A stretch of DNA of 64,000 nucleotides from Zygnema cylindricum (lineage: Eukaryota > Streptophyta > Zygnematophyceae > Zygnematales > Zygnemataceae). Where the stretch lies: NCBI GenBank assembly GCA_037447655.1, contig JBBHKE010000040.1, positions 111,518 through 175,517 of the forward strand, read 5' to 3'. Both the position numbers and the translations under genes were made by a program. Position 1 is the first letter of the stretch; the number at the start of each line of letters is the position of its first letter. Shown piece by piece: positions 1 through 11,085 of this stretch. The notes below the pieces were generated by a model that saw only the letters and a program-made list of their open reading frames with translations, made no database searches and had not been told where the DNA came from.

Positions 1-488
1 GAAAGGGAGGAGTAGGTTTAGAGTAGAAAGGAACAGGGAGGAGGAGGAAATTGAGGGATCGAAGAGTGACAGGGAGATAAAAGTCACTGGTGTGGAATGG
101 GAGAAGGAACAAAATAATGGAAGTGGAAGACATGGAATGTGAGGAGAAGATGATGACTATAAGGGAAGTTCCACGAGGGAGCAAATTTGGAGAGAGCGTA
201 AAAGCGAGGGGGGCAGCGGGAAATGGATAGGCGATACTGGGACGGGAAGGAGGGTGAAGAAAGAGGCGAGGGAGGGAGACAGGAGATGTACTTTTTTAAG
301 GAGAGAGATATCTGAGAGCAGGATAAATTGAATGCAATTAGCCTGAATTTTATTAACCTGTTGACCCTGTTTCTCTGTCTCTTTCCTGGCACAACTTTGT
401 AAGACCACCTTTCCCTAGATAAAATGAGCAGCACGAATTTTACGAAGGTCTGAGCTTTAAAGCACCATGTCTTTTTCTATGTGAGCAG
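1..488. other. Probable intron sequence, no exon seen
   Basis: Purine-rich then AT-balanced sequence with no convincing exon. It ends at a splice acceptor (gtgagcag) at 481-488 in front of a 77-nt exon. The purine-rich texture matches the large intron of the paralogous gene at 45343-45957, so I read this as the intron upstream of the CorA-like exons; the first exon of that gene would lie left of the window. Confidence 0.45.
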
Positions 489-1455
489 ATGACACAGCGA
501 AGGCGCAATTGTTAAAGGACAGAATCTTCTATAAAATGCACCTTAACTTGCAGCGATTGCTACAGGTGACCCTTTCAAAGTGTCTCTCCAATTGTGACAC
601 AATTCAATTTTCATGGTCTAGCTCATTTTGAGCATATGCTGGATTAAAATCGAGAAGGTCCTGTCTGTATCAACAATAAAGGGAGTACCATCTCCTTTGT
701 CTTAACGCAATTTTTCTTATCAGAACACGAGGAAGAAAAGGTGACAGTGAAATAGAGGTAGGGGGAGAGGGGCAGTGGGAGAGATTTGGAATATTTTTTT
801 TTATCAGAAGTCCTGCATGTCAATGATATCTTGCTTAACTGAAAGGTATTCTTCCATTGGGGTCCAGGTTATTGTTCATTCTAGCCTGGTTCTTCCAAAA
901 GTGAAAGAGAAAATGTGTGCCAAAGGTTGGTTTCTACGAAGGGCTATTGCGACAGAGGACGGCAGGGGATCCACATCCTCTGAGGAAGATGTCAACGAGG
1001 AGATTGAGGCCTTGAATACCGCCATGGAAGGATTGCTGGGAAGCATTAAGGGCTGTAAGGAAAATGTGGGTTTTATGTCATCACGGGTTATGACCCTCCA
1101 AGCTAATTTGGATATATGGCAAGCTGAAAAAATCAACCGCAAGCTCTTTTATATCTCTATCGTCGCCTTTATTTTCTTTCCAACGACTATTATTTGTGGA
1201 TGTAAGTCAATTTGATCTTATTCACATGTATTATCTCCGGAGAAGCAGTTTGGCTTATCTGAAGGGGGGAAGCTTTGTCTTAAGGAGATTGGGTTTTCCA
1301 ACATTGCCATCTATTAATGAACATGGTGTGTGTGTGTGTTTGGTTTTGCAGTGTTTGGACTTAGTGTTGGTGGTGTTCCATTTTCTGCTCCAACATCGAA
1401 TGGATTTTTGATTGTTTCAATGATCTGCTTATTCTGGATAATTCTTATGTTTTAA
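489..1455 (+). CDS. CorA-like divalent-cation transporter, 3' part (three exons)
   Basis: I assemble exons 489-565, 868-1201 and 1352-1455; donors are GTGACC and GTAAGT, acceptors end in CAG, and all phases match (the 77-nt exon runs from phase 1 to 0). The product ends in a helical region, a membrane segment (FYISIVAFIFFPTTIICG), a loop reading GLFGLSVGGVPF, and a second membrane segment (FLIVSMICLFWIILMF) before TAA. Two C-terminal membrane helices joined by a G-M-N-type loop are the hallmark of the CorA/ZntB/MRS2 metal-ion transporter superfamily, and the surrounding loop is ZntB-like. Here GMN reads GLS. In CorA proteins GMN lines the selectivity filter, so transport may be altered or lost. 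The N-terminal exon is outside the window. A complete paralog lies at 44658-46963 with the same small exon and phases. Family is well supported; the ion is unknown. Confidence 0.8.
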
Positions 1456-2298
1456 GTTTATTTTCGGCGCCATATGCTAAAACTGCTTACTTCAGTTTTT
1501 AGAGGACTGCCAAATAGCCCACGTTCAAATCCTTCTTCAGGCCAAGTATAGTGGGCTTAAGCCTTTTTATTTTTTTTCTGTGTGCCTTAATCATGGATGT
1601 AGCGCGGCAATTTTATTTTATGGTGTGGGTCAGTGTGAACAATTCTTGTCTGTACGTTTTATGTAAAAAACTGATTTGATACTTTCTCCTCGAACTTCAT
1701 GTCTCTCTGATGAAACTATTAAGGGAGCTTTACAAAAGTCACTACTTATGCAAATTTTATGAAGTTCATATACATTATATACCTATGTAACATATGAAAC
1801 ACATCATTTATATGTTTAATCATATATGTTTTCATATGTGGGTGATTCAATTTTAGTAATTGTGAGAGAGGCTGTTTTGTAGCATAATATATTTTCGGAA
1901 ATTTGATTTTTTTGTTTATTTTTAATCCTTGTTGGATATTTTTCTCACCACTCTTCTTCCCCCAATATTTTATCATATTCCCATCTCTCCCGTCCTCTCC
2001 CCTTTTACCCCCCCCTCCCCCCTCGCTGATGTCATCATAACCTTTGTACTGAATACAACACTAGTGTTTTATAAAAAAAGTGATGAGAGCAGCAAGCTAA
2101 TGCTTGCCAGAAAAGTAGACAAATGGGGTCCGACAGATATGGTTCGCCATATTGGTACGATGCTAATTAAAATGCTTTCATCATTGGTTGTGTGACTTTT
2201 GCAACTCACAATTCAGACTCTGAGCAAACAGTCGATAGGACAACTGGGCTCTTGTGTGTACAAATGGCCAAAGGATGTTTTTAAAGATTAATTTACAG
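1456..2298. other. No gene recognised
   Basis: AT-rich sequence downstream of the CorA-like stop codon. It probably holds the 3' UTR, but I see no clear polyadenylation signal, no repeat family shared with the rest of the window, and no credible exon. Confidence 0.4.
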
Positions 2299-2398
2299 TG
2301 GCTATAGAATGCTTCCTGCCAAGATAAAGCTTGAACCAGCGGCTGAACAGGTCAAAATTGTCGAAGCAAAACGCAAATGCAGGAATGCACTGTCTCAG
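2299..2398 (+). CDS. Candidate internal exon, unknown product
   Basis: A 100-bp open stretch sits between an acceptor (atttacag) and a donor (CTGTCTCAG followed by GTATGC). It would encode a charged peptide containing the segments KIKLEPAAEQVKIVEAKRK and CRNALSQ, probably helical. I do not recognise the family. It could belong to the same locus as the short exon at 2521-2613, but the phases between them cannot be tested. Low confidence because it rests on splice-like signals and composition only. Confidence 0.25.
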
Positions 2399-2520
2399 GT
2401 ATGCCGACTCACATTTGACAGCATTCTTTTTAAGGAAATGTTTACCGCATTGACATGCGCTGTGCAATGCCCTCCTTAATTGATTTCGGGGACCTGTTTT
2501 GGGGCATGCAAAATTGCAAG

Positions 2521-2613
2521 ATGGACGTAACTGGCGATCAGGATGACCTGCTCATTGCTCTGCACACTCTCTCTCACAAGCAAGTGGAAGACGCCTTCTG
2601 CAGCTTACCTCCA
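2521..2613 (+). pseudogene. Relic N-terminal exon of the pseudokinase family
   Basis: A 31-codon open exon starts with ATG and ends CCA before a GTGAGG donor. It contains the motif HTLSHKQVEDA, which matches PTLSQKQVEDA at the start of the pseudokinase exon at 16421 and RTLSQEQVEDA in the gene at 18762. In those genes the motif is continuous with the kinase-fold domain; here it ends in SLPP and a donor site, and no matching downstream exon follows on this strand. The flanking 2500-2755 segment recurs in inverted form at about 5110-5330. I read it as a broken or displaced family member. Confidence 0.45.
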
Positions 2614-3298
2614 GTGAGGCAGGGCATCCTCTCTTCTCTCTCTTCTCTTGTCTTTAAATCTGCCCCCTCTTGTCCTCTCGGGTTGATGCAAACCTTCTCT
2701 CCAAGGAAAATCATTGCAAACAATGAAGACAGAAAATATGTCATTCTCAAGTAATGCAGCATCAGTTTCAAAGCGACCTGAAGTAATGTACTCACTACTT
2801 TACCATTTGCCTCGTAAAGTTAGGTAGCAAGTAAGCAGTCAGAGTAGGCAGAAATGATCTGAGTGAGGAAAAACTTTGTGACTCTCCCTTCCTCGCCTCT
2901 CCTCCTTCCTCCCTCCCTCTACCTCCCTCCCTCCCTCTCCCTCCCTCCCCCTCCTTCCTTTTCCCCCCTCAACATCTCCCTCAGTGCTGGCAGTGAATCT
3001 GTGAGAAGGACAGAGAACAAGAAATGGCCCTCCTCTGGTTTGGAATGTGAAGGGGGTGTAAGTGGAACATTAACGTGCTACATAAAATTAAAAACAACAT
3101 TAACATTCACACTTTCTTTTTCTTTTCTACATCCATCTCTATATATATTTCAAATGATTTACATATCTGTATATCTGTATCGCACACACTTAAATTGCAT
3201 AAAATATTGAGTTGTGGAACAAGCAGTAGAGCAAACCAACTGGTTTTAGTCGACGCTTTCTAAAAAGCTATCATAAAATATGCTGCTCAAATTTCTTG
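2614..3298. other. CT-rich intron-like spacer, no gene
   Basis: Contains a CT-rich tract at about 2880-2965 followed by a CAGTGCTGGCAGTGAATCTG-like segment that recurs near 7890 and, inverted, near 17865. The recurrence suggests a shared intron or flank of the pseudokinase family. No exon seen. Confidence 0.4.
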
Positions 3299-5308
3299 TT
3301 ACGCTGCTGCTTTCTCCAGATTCGCTAAAGAGGACTCTAAGTCATCTGCACGAGCCTGACATTCTTGTATGGAGCTCAACATGTCATCCGGATTCCCAGG
3401 AGGACATTCACATTCCAAGCAACGGAGGACAAGACCAACTACTCGATAAGTCTCCGCAGATATTGGGACATTTTTCAGGTCAGAACAGAAAATTTTAACA
3501 CACTCTTCAAACCAGTCACCACGCCAACCTGGAAAGGACTTTTCCTCTTGCCTAGTTCCTTGCTTCACCTCCTCCTGGTCTTTGAATTGACATAGTAAAT
3601 CATAGGGGTCCTGACCTGTTAGGACCCGCAAAATAATGAGCCCAAGAGCATACAAATCTGAATGCTTAGAAACATAGAAAATAATGGAAACCAGTTGCCC
3701 TCGCGTCTCTTCAGATTCTCCCAGTTCAGGGACAGACCTCCCATCCCCATGAATTCGTATGGCTGAACCCATACCACATATTTTGCTACTTCTATCTTTG
3801 TCGAATAGCACATTCTCCAGTTTCAAGTCACGATGCACCACTCCTCGACGATGCATGTATACCAGAGCAGAAGTCATTTCTCGACAAATTCGCACTTTAT
3901 CCTGCCACGTCAGCACTAACTTTTCATCATCGTTTTCCCCATCCAGACAATCTAGCAGGCTACTCTTCTGGGTCAAAACCGATCAGAGTCAAGATATGTT
4001 TATGACTTAATATGTGTAGCAACTGAGCCTCTCGATTAAAGGAAAATTCAACAACCCAAAGTTTAGCTCTGGAATTGAACTTCTTGATGGCCACCTCCTT
4101 TGATCAAGACAACCCTTGTAAACCTCGGCAAAGTCTCCCTTCCCAATCATGCTGGAAGTAGAAAAATCATTTGATGCAATTTTGATGTCCTCTGAGAAGA
4201 TATGTCGAATGCCACGAATCTGCGCAACAACTGAGCACACCGATAAGAGCAAAGACAAGAGAAGCAAATTAATTAAAGAATATTGGCCTAAACGTTGTAG
4301 ACGCAAATTACAAATTTGATTACCATGTGTGGTCCACGATGACTAAAACTCTCTGAAAACCCTGAATGGCCTTATTTGCGTACGGTATCATCCAACCATG
4401 TATATACACTTGCTCGGATGTGCTGGACATGGCATGGTGCAATTAGATAGACAAAGCTAGAGAAGACGAAACAGGAGAAAATCGGGTGAGACAAGTCAAA
4501 TGCAACGTGACAAGATAAAAAGCGTAAAAATTATGCATCTGAAGATGTTTATGCAATACACAAGTATGCTTTTAAATACACGTGTTACACACACACACAG
4601 ACACACGCACACACATTCATATACACTATGTCATTAAGATAAATATAATTTGTAGCAATTTCTGTCATTTTTTGTCTTTCGACATTTTCTTCTGAAATTT
4701 TATTTTATTTTATAATGGCAACTACAAGCAGGTATATAAGATTAATTGATGTTTTATAAATTGTTTAGGGAGTTTTCCTTTTTTTTTTCTTCACAGTTTT
4801 GTTGTTCAGTATTTATTTACGTTTTTTTATTTTTTGAGTCTACTTGTTTAGCTGGAAAGTACACTATGAGCTCTTGCTTGCCGGAGCTGAGACTTTAAAT
4901 ACGCTCACCTCTGCTTTCTCCCCAACCCTCCCCCCCCAAGTTGCCTCCCAGCTTCTCAAAGCCCAACACCCCCCCCTCTGAAACTCTTGATAAGCCCCCA
5001 CCATCGGCCCCCTAGATACACCCTAAACCCCGTGTAAAACCCGGCAACACCATTACTCCCACACCCAACAGATAGTAAAATAGTGAGTATAATACTTCAT
5101 GTCGCTCTGAAATTGCGTGCTGCTATATTTGAGATTGAAATATTTTTTGGCTTCGTTGTGTGCAACAATTTTCCTTAGAGAGGAAGAGTTGCACTAACCT
5201 GAGAGGACGAGAGGGGGCAGAGTGAGAGAGAGAAGAGAAGAGAGAGAAGAGAGGTTGCCTCACCTGTGATACTGGGCTTGAGCTGTCGAGGGCGTCTTCC
5301 ACTTCCAT
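3299..5308 (-). pseudogene. RLK/Pelle-like kinase pseudogene lacking DFG
   Basis: Minus strand. A short first exon (5308-5264, beginning MEVEDALDSS, donor GTGAGG, phase 0) precedes a kinase exon starting at 4219 after a GCGCAG acceptor, also phase 0. The exon has a glycine loop (IGKGDFAEVYKG), the VAIKK lysine in a shifted frame, an intact HRDLKLENVLFD catalytic loop, and ICGMGSAIRI where DFG is expected. At least two frameshifts are visible, near 4097 and near 3965, and about 12 residues of the hinge region are missing relative to the paralogous exon at 20588. The ORF then runs to TAA at 3299. It is a decayed member of the same family as the second domain of the gene at 18762-21502. No pseudokinase domain lies between its two exons. 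Confidence 0.75.
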
Positions 5309-5351
5309 CTTACGGTTTTGCAAGTCCGTCGACGCGTGTTTGTCAGCGAAG

Positions 5352-5447
5352 ATGTCCGCCTTATGCGATTTATTTTACGCGCTGGGATCAGAATGCATTG
5401 GCATCTGTGATTTTGCTCAAATTAAAGCAAACAAGAATGTTGTAAAG
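5352..5447 (+). CDS. Candidate first exon, unknown product
   Basis: An ATG opens a 32-codon stretch that ends AAG before GTGAGC, a good donor in phase 0. The peptide (MSALCDLFYALGSECIGICD and onward) matches no family I know. Its ATG lies 43 bp from the divergent start of the minus-strand kinase pseudogene, which would make a compact bidirectional promoter. No following exon was identified, so this is tentative. Confidence 0.22.
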
Positions 5448-7089
5448 GTGAGCAAAGGGAAAATATAAATAAAAAGAGATTTGACCTGCAGTGAAGTTTA
5501 CAGGCTTTCCTATGATTTAAAATTCAACGAACAAGAGCAATAATCAAAGCTGGACCTTTGTGAGTTTCAATACGGCTAAGAAAAAAATATAGAGCTTTCT
5601 TTCATTTCCTTTCTATGGCAAGGAAAAAGGGTGCTTAGAGATCAGATTGTGTTCCCTTTTTATCAAGTCTTATGTAATTCTAGTAATGGAAAAAGTGAAA
5701 TCTGCCTGGAGATCCCCCGGTCCACGGTCCGGCTGACATGGTTGAAGAACAAACATACAAAATGATCAATTCTACAGCACATTGTCCGTACACTGACAAT
5801 TAGAAAAACAAACCTCCCAAAATCTTCCCTTACCTGCCTTAAGACTCGCTCAGGCACCCATCCTCCCTTCGCCTTGTTACAATGTAGGATCGATCTGACG
5901 CTCACAAATATACTCACTAGTCACGGCGGAAGCAAACAGAAAAGGTACAACTCACAGTCTCACAGAAAACATAGAAAGCTCAGCAAAAGATAAATATATT
6001 TCACTGAATTTTCTCATTTACAAATATTTCCTCACTCACTTCACTCACACTGATTACCAACTCTGATCACTGACTTTGATGACTTCTAACACTGCCGCAA
6101 GCGCGTTCCCTAAATACCATCTTCTCAACCGACAAATAACTGCCGCAGGAATCCAGTAAGGGTGAACCTCCATCAGGCGAAAAGTGAGGCTCATTACCGG
6201 AAAAAAGTGCATTTCCGTACTGATCCAGCTCATTTTCGTACAGGGCCTACTGGTTTTTTTTTTTTTTTTTTTAAAACATGAGAGGAGACTAACAAGACAC
6301 TGGACGTGTAAAATTTTAACGCGTGGAATGATCACGTGCGATTCAGGATAGAAACACCACATGTGGCATACGCCACGCGCCTTCGGACAGGGGGGAATGA
6401 AATCCAATGAAAACCATCAAAAAATCTGTCGAAAAATGTGCCGTGACGCCTCTTCCACCATCCGTTGACATCCGGAATTTGCGGCGCCACGGCGAAACTC
6501 GAACGACAAAACAATGATAAAAAAGGACAAAACACGAACGTACAAATTGTACATTTTCGTAACTTAATTTTGCGGCTAATTGTACGGATACGAATTCGCA
6601 GATTGTGCTTTTGGAATCTTTGACTGTTCGCCGTCGGAACAGGATCCTGCGTGCATCCAATCGAAAGAAAGCACGTACGCGATAGATTTATTGCTGACAC
6701 GACCTGATGCGAGTAAACGTATCCGTACGACTACCGTACGATTACTGTCGGCGCCTGATGGAGAAAACTCAGAAAAGGCCTAAAAAACGAGCATAATGCG
6801 CCGCAGTCCACATGCGGACGTGCGCCGTACAAAACACATTGGCGCGCGGAACATTTTCACGCCACGTGGCGTCTAACAAAACACAAAGTCGGCGAAGCTT
6901 GCACGGCGCGCAGTGCGTGCACTAAAAATAAGTCCAACGCGCTACTACAGTAAACTGCCGCATAGGACCAAATGATACCAGCGACGTGACAGAAACCGAA
7001 ACAACCTTCCACGTCCACATTTAACACAACCGAACCAAACTACGACGCAACTGGAAAGACTTTAAACAGACGTCAACTGAAACTGCATA
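5448..7089. other. No gene recognised
   Basis: Intergenic DNA. From about 6500 to 7080 it is rich in GTAC and CGTAC words, like the transposon-derived DNA further right, but I could not place terminal inverted repeats. Open frames here are short, lack splice logic and show no domain. Confidence 0.4.
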
Positions 7090-7560
7090 TTAGTACGCAT
7101 CAGCTAAACCGCCGATTCTCCCAATATTCCAAACACGCCTCTCTACCCCTCCTCTCCCTGTCCCTCTCTCCCTCTCTTTCCCTCTCTCTCTCCCTCTCTC
7201 TCCCTCTCTCTCCGACTCTCTCTCCGACTCTCTCTCCCCCTCTCTCTCCCCCTCTCCCCCTCTCCCTCTCTCCCTCTCTCCCCCCTCTCTCCCCCCTATC
7301 TCCCTCTCTCCCTCTCCCTCCCTCTCCCCCTCTCTCCTCCACTCTCCCCCACTCCCCCCTTTTCCCCTCTTGCCCTCTTCCCCTCTTCCCCTCTTCCCCA
7401 CTTCCCCTATTCCGGAGGAAGGGGGGGGGAAGGGGAGGGGAAGGGGGGGGAAGAGGAGGCAAGAGGAAGAAGAGGGGGAAGAGGGGAGGAGCGTGGGGGA
7501 AGGGGGGGAAGCGGGGGGACAAACGGGGGAGAAAAGGGGGATGGGGTGGTGGTGGACGTG
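7090..7560. repeat. Polypyrimidine tract followed by polypurine tract
   Basis: About 270 bp of (CCTCTCTCTC)-type sequence is followed, after a short centre near 7410 (TATTCCGGAGGAA), by about 140 bp of GGGGAAG-type sequence. The halves are roughly self-complementary, so the stretch could fold as a long imperfect hairpin or triplex. The long frames that cross it are compositional artefacts. Confidence 0.8.
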
Positions 7561-8404
7561 GCTGCATGGGATATGGGGGGTGGTCATAAGTATTCTAATC
7601 GTATTTAACTACTCTAAAAATAAAAATGGAAAAAGGGAAAGAAAAAAAAAAGAAGTGAGAAAAAGGGAGGGGAAAAATAACATTAGAAACTTCACTTCAT
7701 CTTCAAAACTCACACGTTTTCTTTTCAAAACTAAACACTTATTTTCTCCGATATCTTGATTTTTTTTTAACTAAAAAATTAGTAATTTGTAAACAACTCT
7801 TTTTTAGAATCTGATCAAAACAATCTTCTGCCCCCTGTAATTACATAAACCTCTCCCCCCCCCTCCCTCTTCCCCCTCCCCCCCCCTCAAACATCTTCCT
7901 TAGTGCCGGCAGCGTCTCTGTGAGAAGGGAGGGGAGAGGAAAAGGGGTATAAAGGGCTCAGAAGAGAATTTTAAAAAGAAATTAAGGATTTTGGTCCCCA
8001 AAAACTTCTTTTTCTACCTGAAAATGCCCCCCTAGGACTTCTCCTCACACCCTCCTCTCCCCTCTCCCCACCCCCCCCCCCCCCCCCCCCAAAAACCCGG
8101 CTAAAAGCCCCCCTAGGCCCCCTTGGGGGCAGGGGGCCCCCATGGCGGCCGGGGGGGGGGGGGGGGGCAGGGGGGAGGGGGGGGGGAGGGGGGGGGGGGG
8201 GGGATAGGGGTAGAGGATGGGGTTGGGGCAAGTGGGTAGCGATGATTGGATCATTGTAGTCCTGAGTACCAAATGGAGATAAAGAAAAGAGAACAAATGG
8301 TAATAAAAAAATGGGAATAAGAAAGAGTTCAAGAGAGTAAAGGTGAGTGAGAAAAAATAAAAGAGAAAACTAATAATAAGAACTCTATACAAGCATAAAC
8401 ACAC
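7561..8404. other. Spacer with C and G homopolymers
   Basis: No gene. At about 7860-7940 there is a copy of the spacer segment also seen near 2960. At 8068-8210 a run of about 20 C is followed by several long G runs, a strong G-quadruplex candidate and a likely site of assembly uncertainty. Confidence 0.5.
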
Positions 8405-8768
8405 CATAGTTTTAAAGTAGGTGAAACTAGGCCCATACAATATGCCTATTGTACGCAAAACACACAATATGACCTTAAGACCCATATTGTATTAGTTGCA
8501 AAATGATAAAAAATAGTATCAGAGTTGAGTTGCACATCGATCGATAGAGAATTAAACGTCATGTCTAAATTTTGAAAAACATTCAGACAATAAATTATTT
8601 TTCTGTGAGTTTTGAGGTATTTTTTGTTAAAACTGTCAGATTCGAACGATCGGACGGTCGCCGATCAAAGTAGCGATCTAAGAAGATCACATGGAGAGCC
8701 CATAACACAACTTACGCTAAAGGCGGCCTACAAAAGGCCTACAAAAAAACGCCTACTTTTTATCTATG
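8405..8768. mobile_element. Non-autonomous TIR transposon F1, 8-bp target duplication
   Basis: A 364-bp element begins CATAGTTTTAAAGTAGG and ends CCTACTTTTTATCTATG. It is flanked by perfect 8-bp direct repeats AAACACAC at 8397-8404 and 8769-8776. An inverted, longer relative lies at 56954-57636 and a single terminus at 41190-41277. An 8-bp duplication fits hAT or P-type transposons; the CATAG terminus fits the P-type CANRG consensus better. No coding capacity. Confidence 0.85.
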
Positions 8769-8869
8769 AAACACACACAACACGAACCTTGCTTGTGTAA
8801 ATGGCATTGTTTTTCTAGTAAATAAAATGGCTACGCGCAGGTAGTTTCTCACTTCACTTCACTTCAATG

Positions 8870-9267
8870 TTTTAACGCTTTTTTATTTTGTATGAAGTTT
8901 ATTTCGTTTCGTGGGAGTTTATACATGTTGTACGTAGTCCTTTAATTTGTGTCCAGGTTCAATGTAACGGTTCGCGATTAGATTCCATTTTTGTGGCTAA
9001 GTCAAATGACGGTGGAGCTCACGTGAAGTTCGTGCGCGTAGTCATTTCATTTATATGTGACTGCCACAGTTTTGTTACAGTAAACCATCGTCGGCGGTGT
9101 GAATTGTTTTTTTTTATGACAGTCGACGTTCGCAAGCGCGACCCTTTTTTAACCGCCGTTACAATATTCCGCCGGTCAAAGTTGTTCGACGGATTGACCG
9201 TCAAATTTGAACTTAAAGGTACTTAACTTTTCCCAAACTACACTTCAAATGTACAATTTCTGACAAC
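8870..9267. repeat. Repeat family B, copy 1 (partial)
   Basis: Shares long blocks with 29823-30550, 52026-52620 and 55663-55946, including the GTGGAGCTCACGTGAAG segment, the AGTTTTGTTACAGTAAACC segment and the GATTGACCGTCAAATTTGA segment. It is interrupted on the right by element A1. Family B has an imperfect fold-back layout in its longest copy. No coding capacity is seen; superfamily unknown. Confidence 0.6.
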
Positions 9268-9269
9268 TA

Positions 9270-9819
9270 CACCCCGAATCGTTATTAGTGTAGAAATTTA
9301 AATAGTGTTGAAGAAAATTTACCGTAATTGATGCTATTTAAGAATTTGAAAAAAAAAAAAAAGGTGAATTCTAATTTCGGCATTATGCAAATTTGGGAAC
9401 AGCAAAAATAGAATAGTCGCCGTACGATTATATACAATAATATATGTAGCCGTACAAAATATTAGAAATCGTACGCCGTCGTGAAATTTAAATATCTGTA
9501 CATGTCAGACTAATTTACGTGTCAGACTAGTCCCGTTTTTTTAGCAATCCCGTGTTTTGAGCGCACGTTCATATGCGTGCGCGTCTGATTTAATTCATTT
9601 TTTGTAAAATTTTCACTTAGAAAAGTTTCATTTATGTACGGTATGACATCGACCTACACCACACTATTAAGATATATTGTATTTTCGTTCTTTACGAATT
9701 TTGTACGGTACCTTAATTAACGTCAAAGAAAATTTAAAATCATGTATCCTATTTGTGGAAAAAATCAAAATTTTAAGAACCCAAATTAGTGACTTTGACA
9801 CTAATAACGATTCGCGGTG
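9270..9819. mobile_element. MITE A1, TA target duplication (Tc1/mariner-like)
   Basis: 550 bp bounded by inverted repeats of the form CACCGCGAATCGTTATTAGTG and flanked by TA on both sides (9268-9269 and 9820-9821). A second copy with the same ends is at 28249-28757 and a third at 49727-50312. No ORF with a transposase. TA duplication points to the Tc1/mariner superfamily. It sits in a copy of repeat family B. Confidence 0.8.
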
Positions 9820-9821
9820 TA

Positions 9822-10233
9822 CCTGAGTAAAAATCGTCTCTGCGATTAGCAATTCCCTTTTATTATTTTGTGTTTTTTTATATATAAAACCCCAAACCAC
9901 ACCCTAAAAAATCCTAAACGTGTAAACCCTAGCCAGATACCCGGTAGGTAATCTTGTCAAAGGTGGAACTACTGACAAGATAAACCTGGCGCATTTCGAA
10001 CGGTGAAATGAGGGTTCACACGGTTCACCACACCGGGGAAACTTGTAACATACTTTCCCTGTACAGTTCAGCTGTACTGTAATTGTAGCGCCCGTCCCGA
10101 TTGACGCGACCGACACCTCGCAAACGACAAGCGTACGCTGAAGCTTGTAACAGCAAGCAGGAAAGAGCGTTAGCCAATTTAGGGTTTCCAAGTTGTGTTG
10201 TGTGTCTCTGCTGCTGCGCATGCTGACGTCAGC
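9822..10233. other. Probable upstream region of the pseudokinase gene at 10234
   Basis: No gene of its own. It separates MITE A1 from the ATG at 10234. No TATA box or other promoter element could be fixed with confidence. Confidence 0.35.
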
Positions 10234-11033
10234 ATGGAGACGAGAAAGAGAGGTCACGAGGATGACGCGCTCAACGCCCTGCGCACTCTCACTCCGACGG
10301 AGGTGAAAGGCGTGCGTGAATCCGAGCCTGTTTGTTGGTGGCCATGGCAGATCCACAAAGGGACTTTAGAAGGTGAATATGTGGTTTTCCATGCTTTACG
10401 TGACGACAATGTGGCCGATATCGCACGGAAGATGCTCAGTGTCAGCCATCCCCACGTGGCGAAGGTCATAGGCTGGTGTGAAGACGGAAAAATCATTGCG
10501 GTGGAGGGCGAAACGGCCTTACAGGACCAATTAGAACGTAGGCCATATTTTTCATGGGTGGACTGCTGCCGAAACGCACAAGAGCTGGCGTCTGCTGTTG
10601 TGCATTTGCCAGCCGTGGTGGTGGTGTGATAATACATCCTGAACTTGTATGGCTTCATGGCATCAACGACAGCATCAAGCTTGTTTACATCCCCGATGGA
10701 TCAGACCGTGCGTCTCGCAGTTTTGGCTCCAGTTTTGGCCGCATACTGAAAATAATCCTGAATCGACACCTACTCGTCTATGAAACCCCTTGAGCACATT
10801 CAGACGACTACCTGAAGAAAGGAGGTGATCTAATAGGAAAACTCCATAAGGTGGCGGACATGTGTGGAAACAGAAAACAGTCGGGATCTTCATCTACGGC
10901 GGAAATTGCAGCAAAAATCACCTCCATTGTTACAGAAGCCAATGAGAAGGTCATGCATCTGCTCTCTACCCATCCCGCTCCCTCCCCCTCCACCTCAACC
11001 GCCGACGTCCTTGTGGCTGTACTGTTTATGTGA
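10234..11033 (+). pseudogene. Pseudokinase-family gene with a frameshift and a nonsense codon
   Basis: Starts METRKRGHEDDALNALRTLT, the counterpart of the TLSQ-QVEDA motif in the paralogs. It then has IHKGTLEG, HPHVAKVIGWC and VDCC blocks shared with the genes at 16421 and 18762. The frame breaks near 10606; the next frame continues as SRGGGVIIHPELVW and SIKLVYIPDGSD. TGA at 10791-10793 replaces the GGA found at the same place in the partial copy at 15635. Beyond it the frame stays open to TGA ending at 11033, with a C terminus (TAEIAAKITSIVTEANEK) resembling that of the gene at 58696. HRD and DFG are absent. The copia-type element begins 53 bp after the stop. I call it a recently broken family member. 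Confidence 0.7.
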
Positions 11034-11085
11034 AAAAGATCTTCAGAAATCCTTTTTTTCATTTTGTGCAGGGAATCACAGATGG
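10713..11085 (+). repeat. Left copy of 373-bp direct duplication
   Basis: From TCTCGCAG to CACAGATGG this segment matches 15635-16007 with only scattered substitutions. The two copies lie on either side of the LTR element. The similarity ends exactly at the GATGG that also serves as the element's target duplication. Confidence 0.85.
11081..11085. repeat. Target-site duplication GATGG, left
   Basis: The 5 bp before the element are repeated at 15549-15553 directly after it, as expected for LTR-retrotransposon integration. Confidence 0.85.

Noticed and set aside
7090-7587. Frames of 129-165 codons rich in R, E, G or P
   Set aside because: Produced by CT and GA tracts; open in several frames at once.
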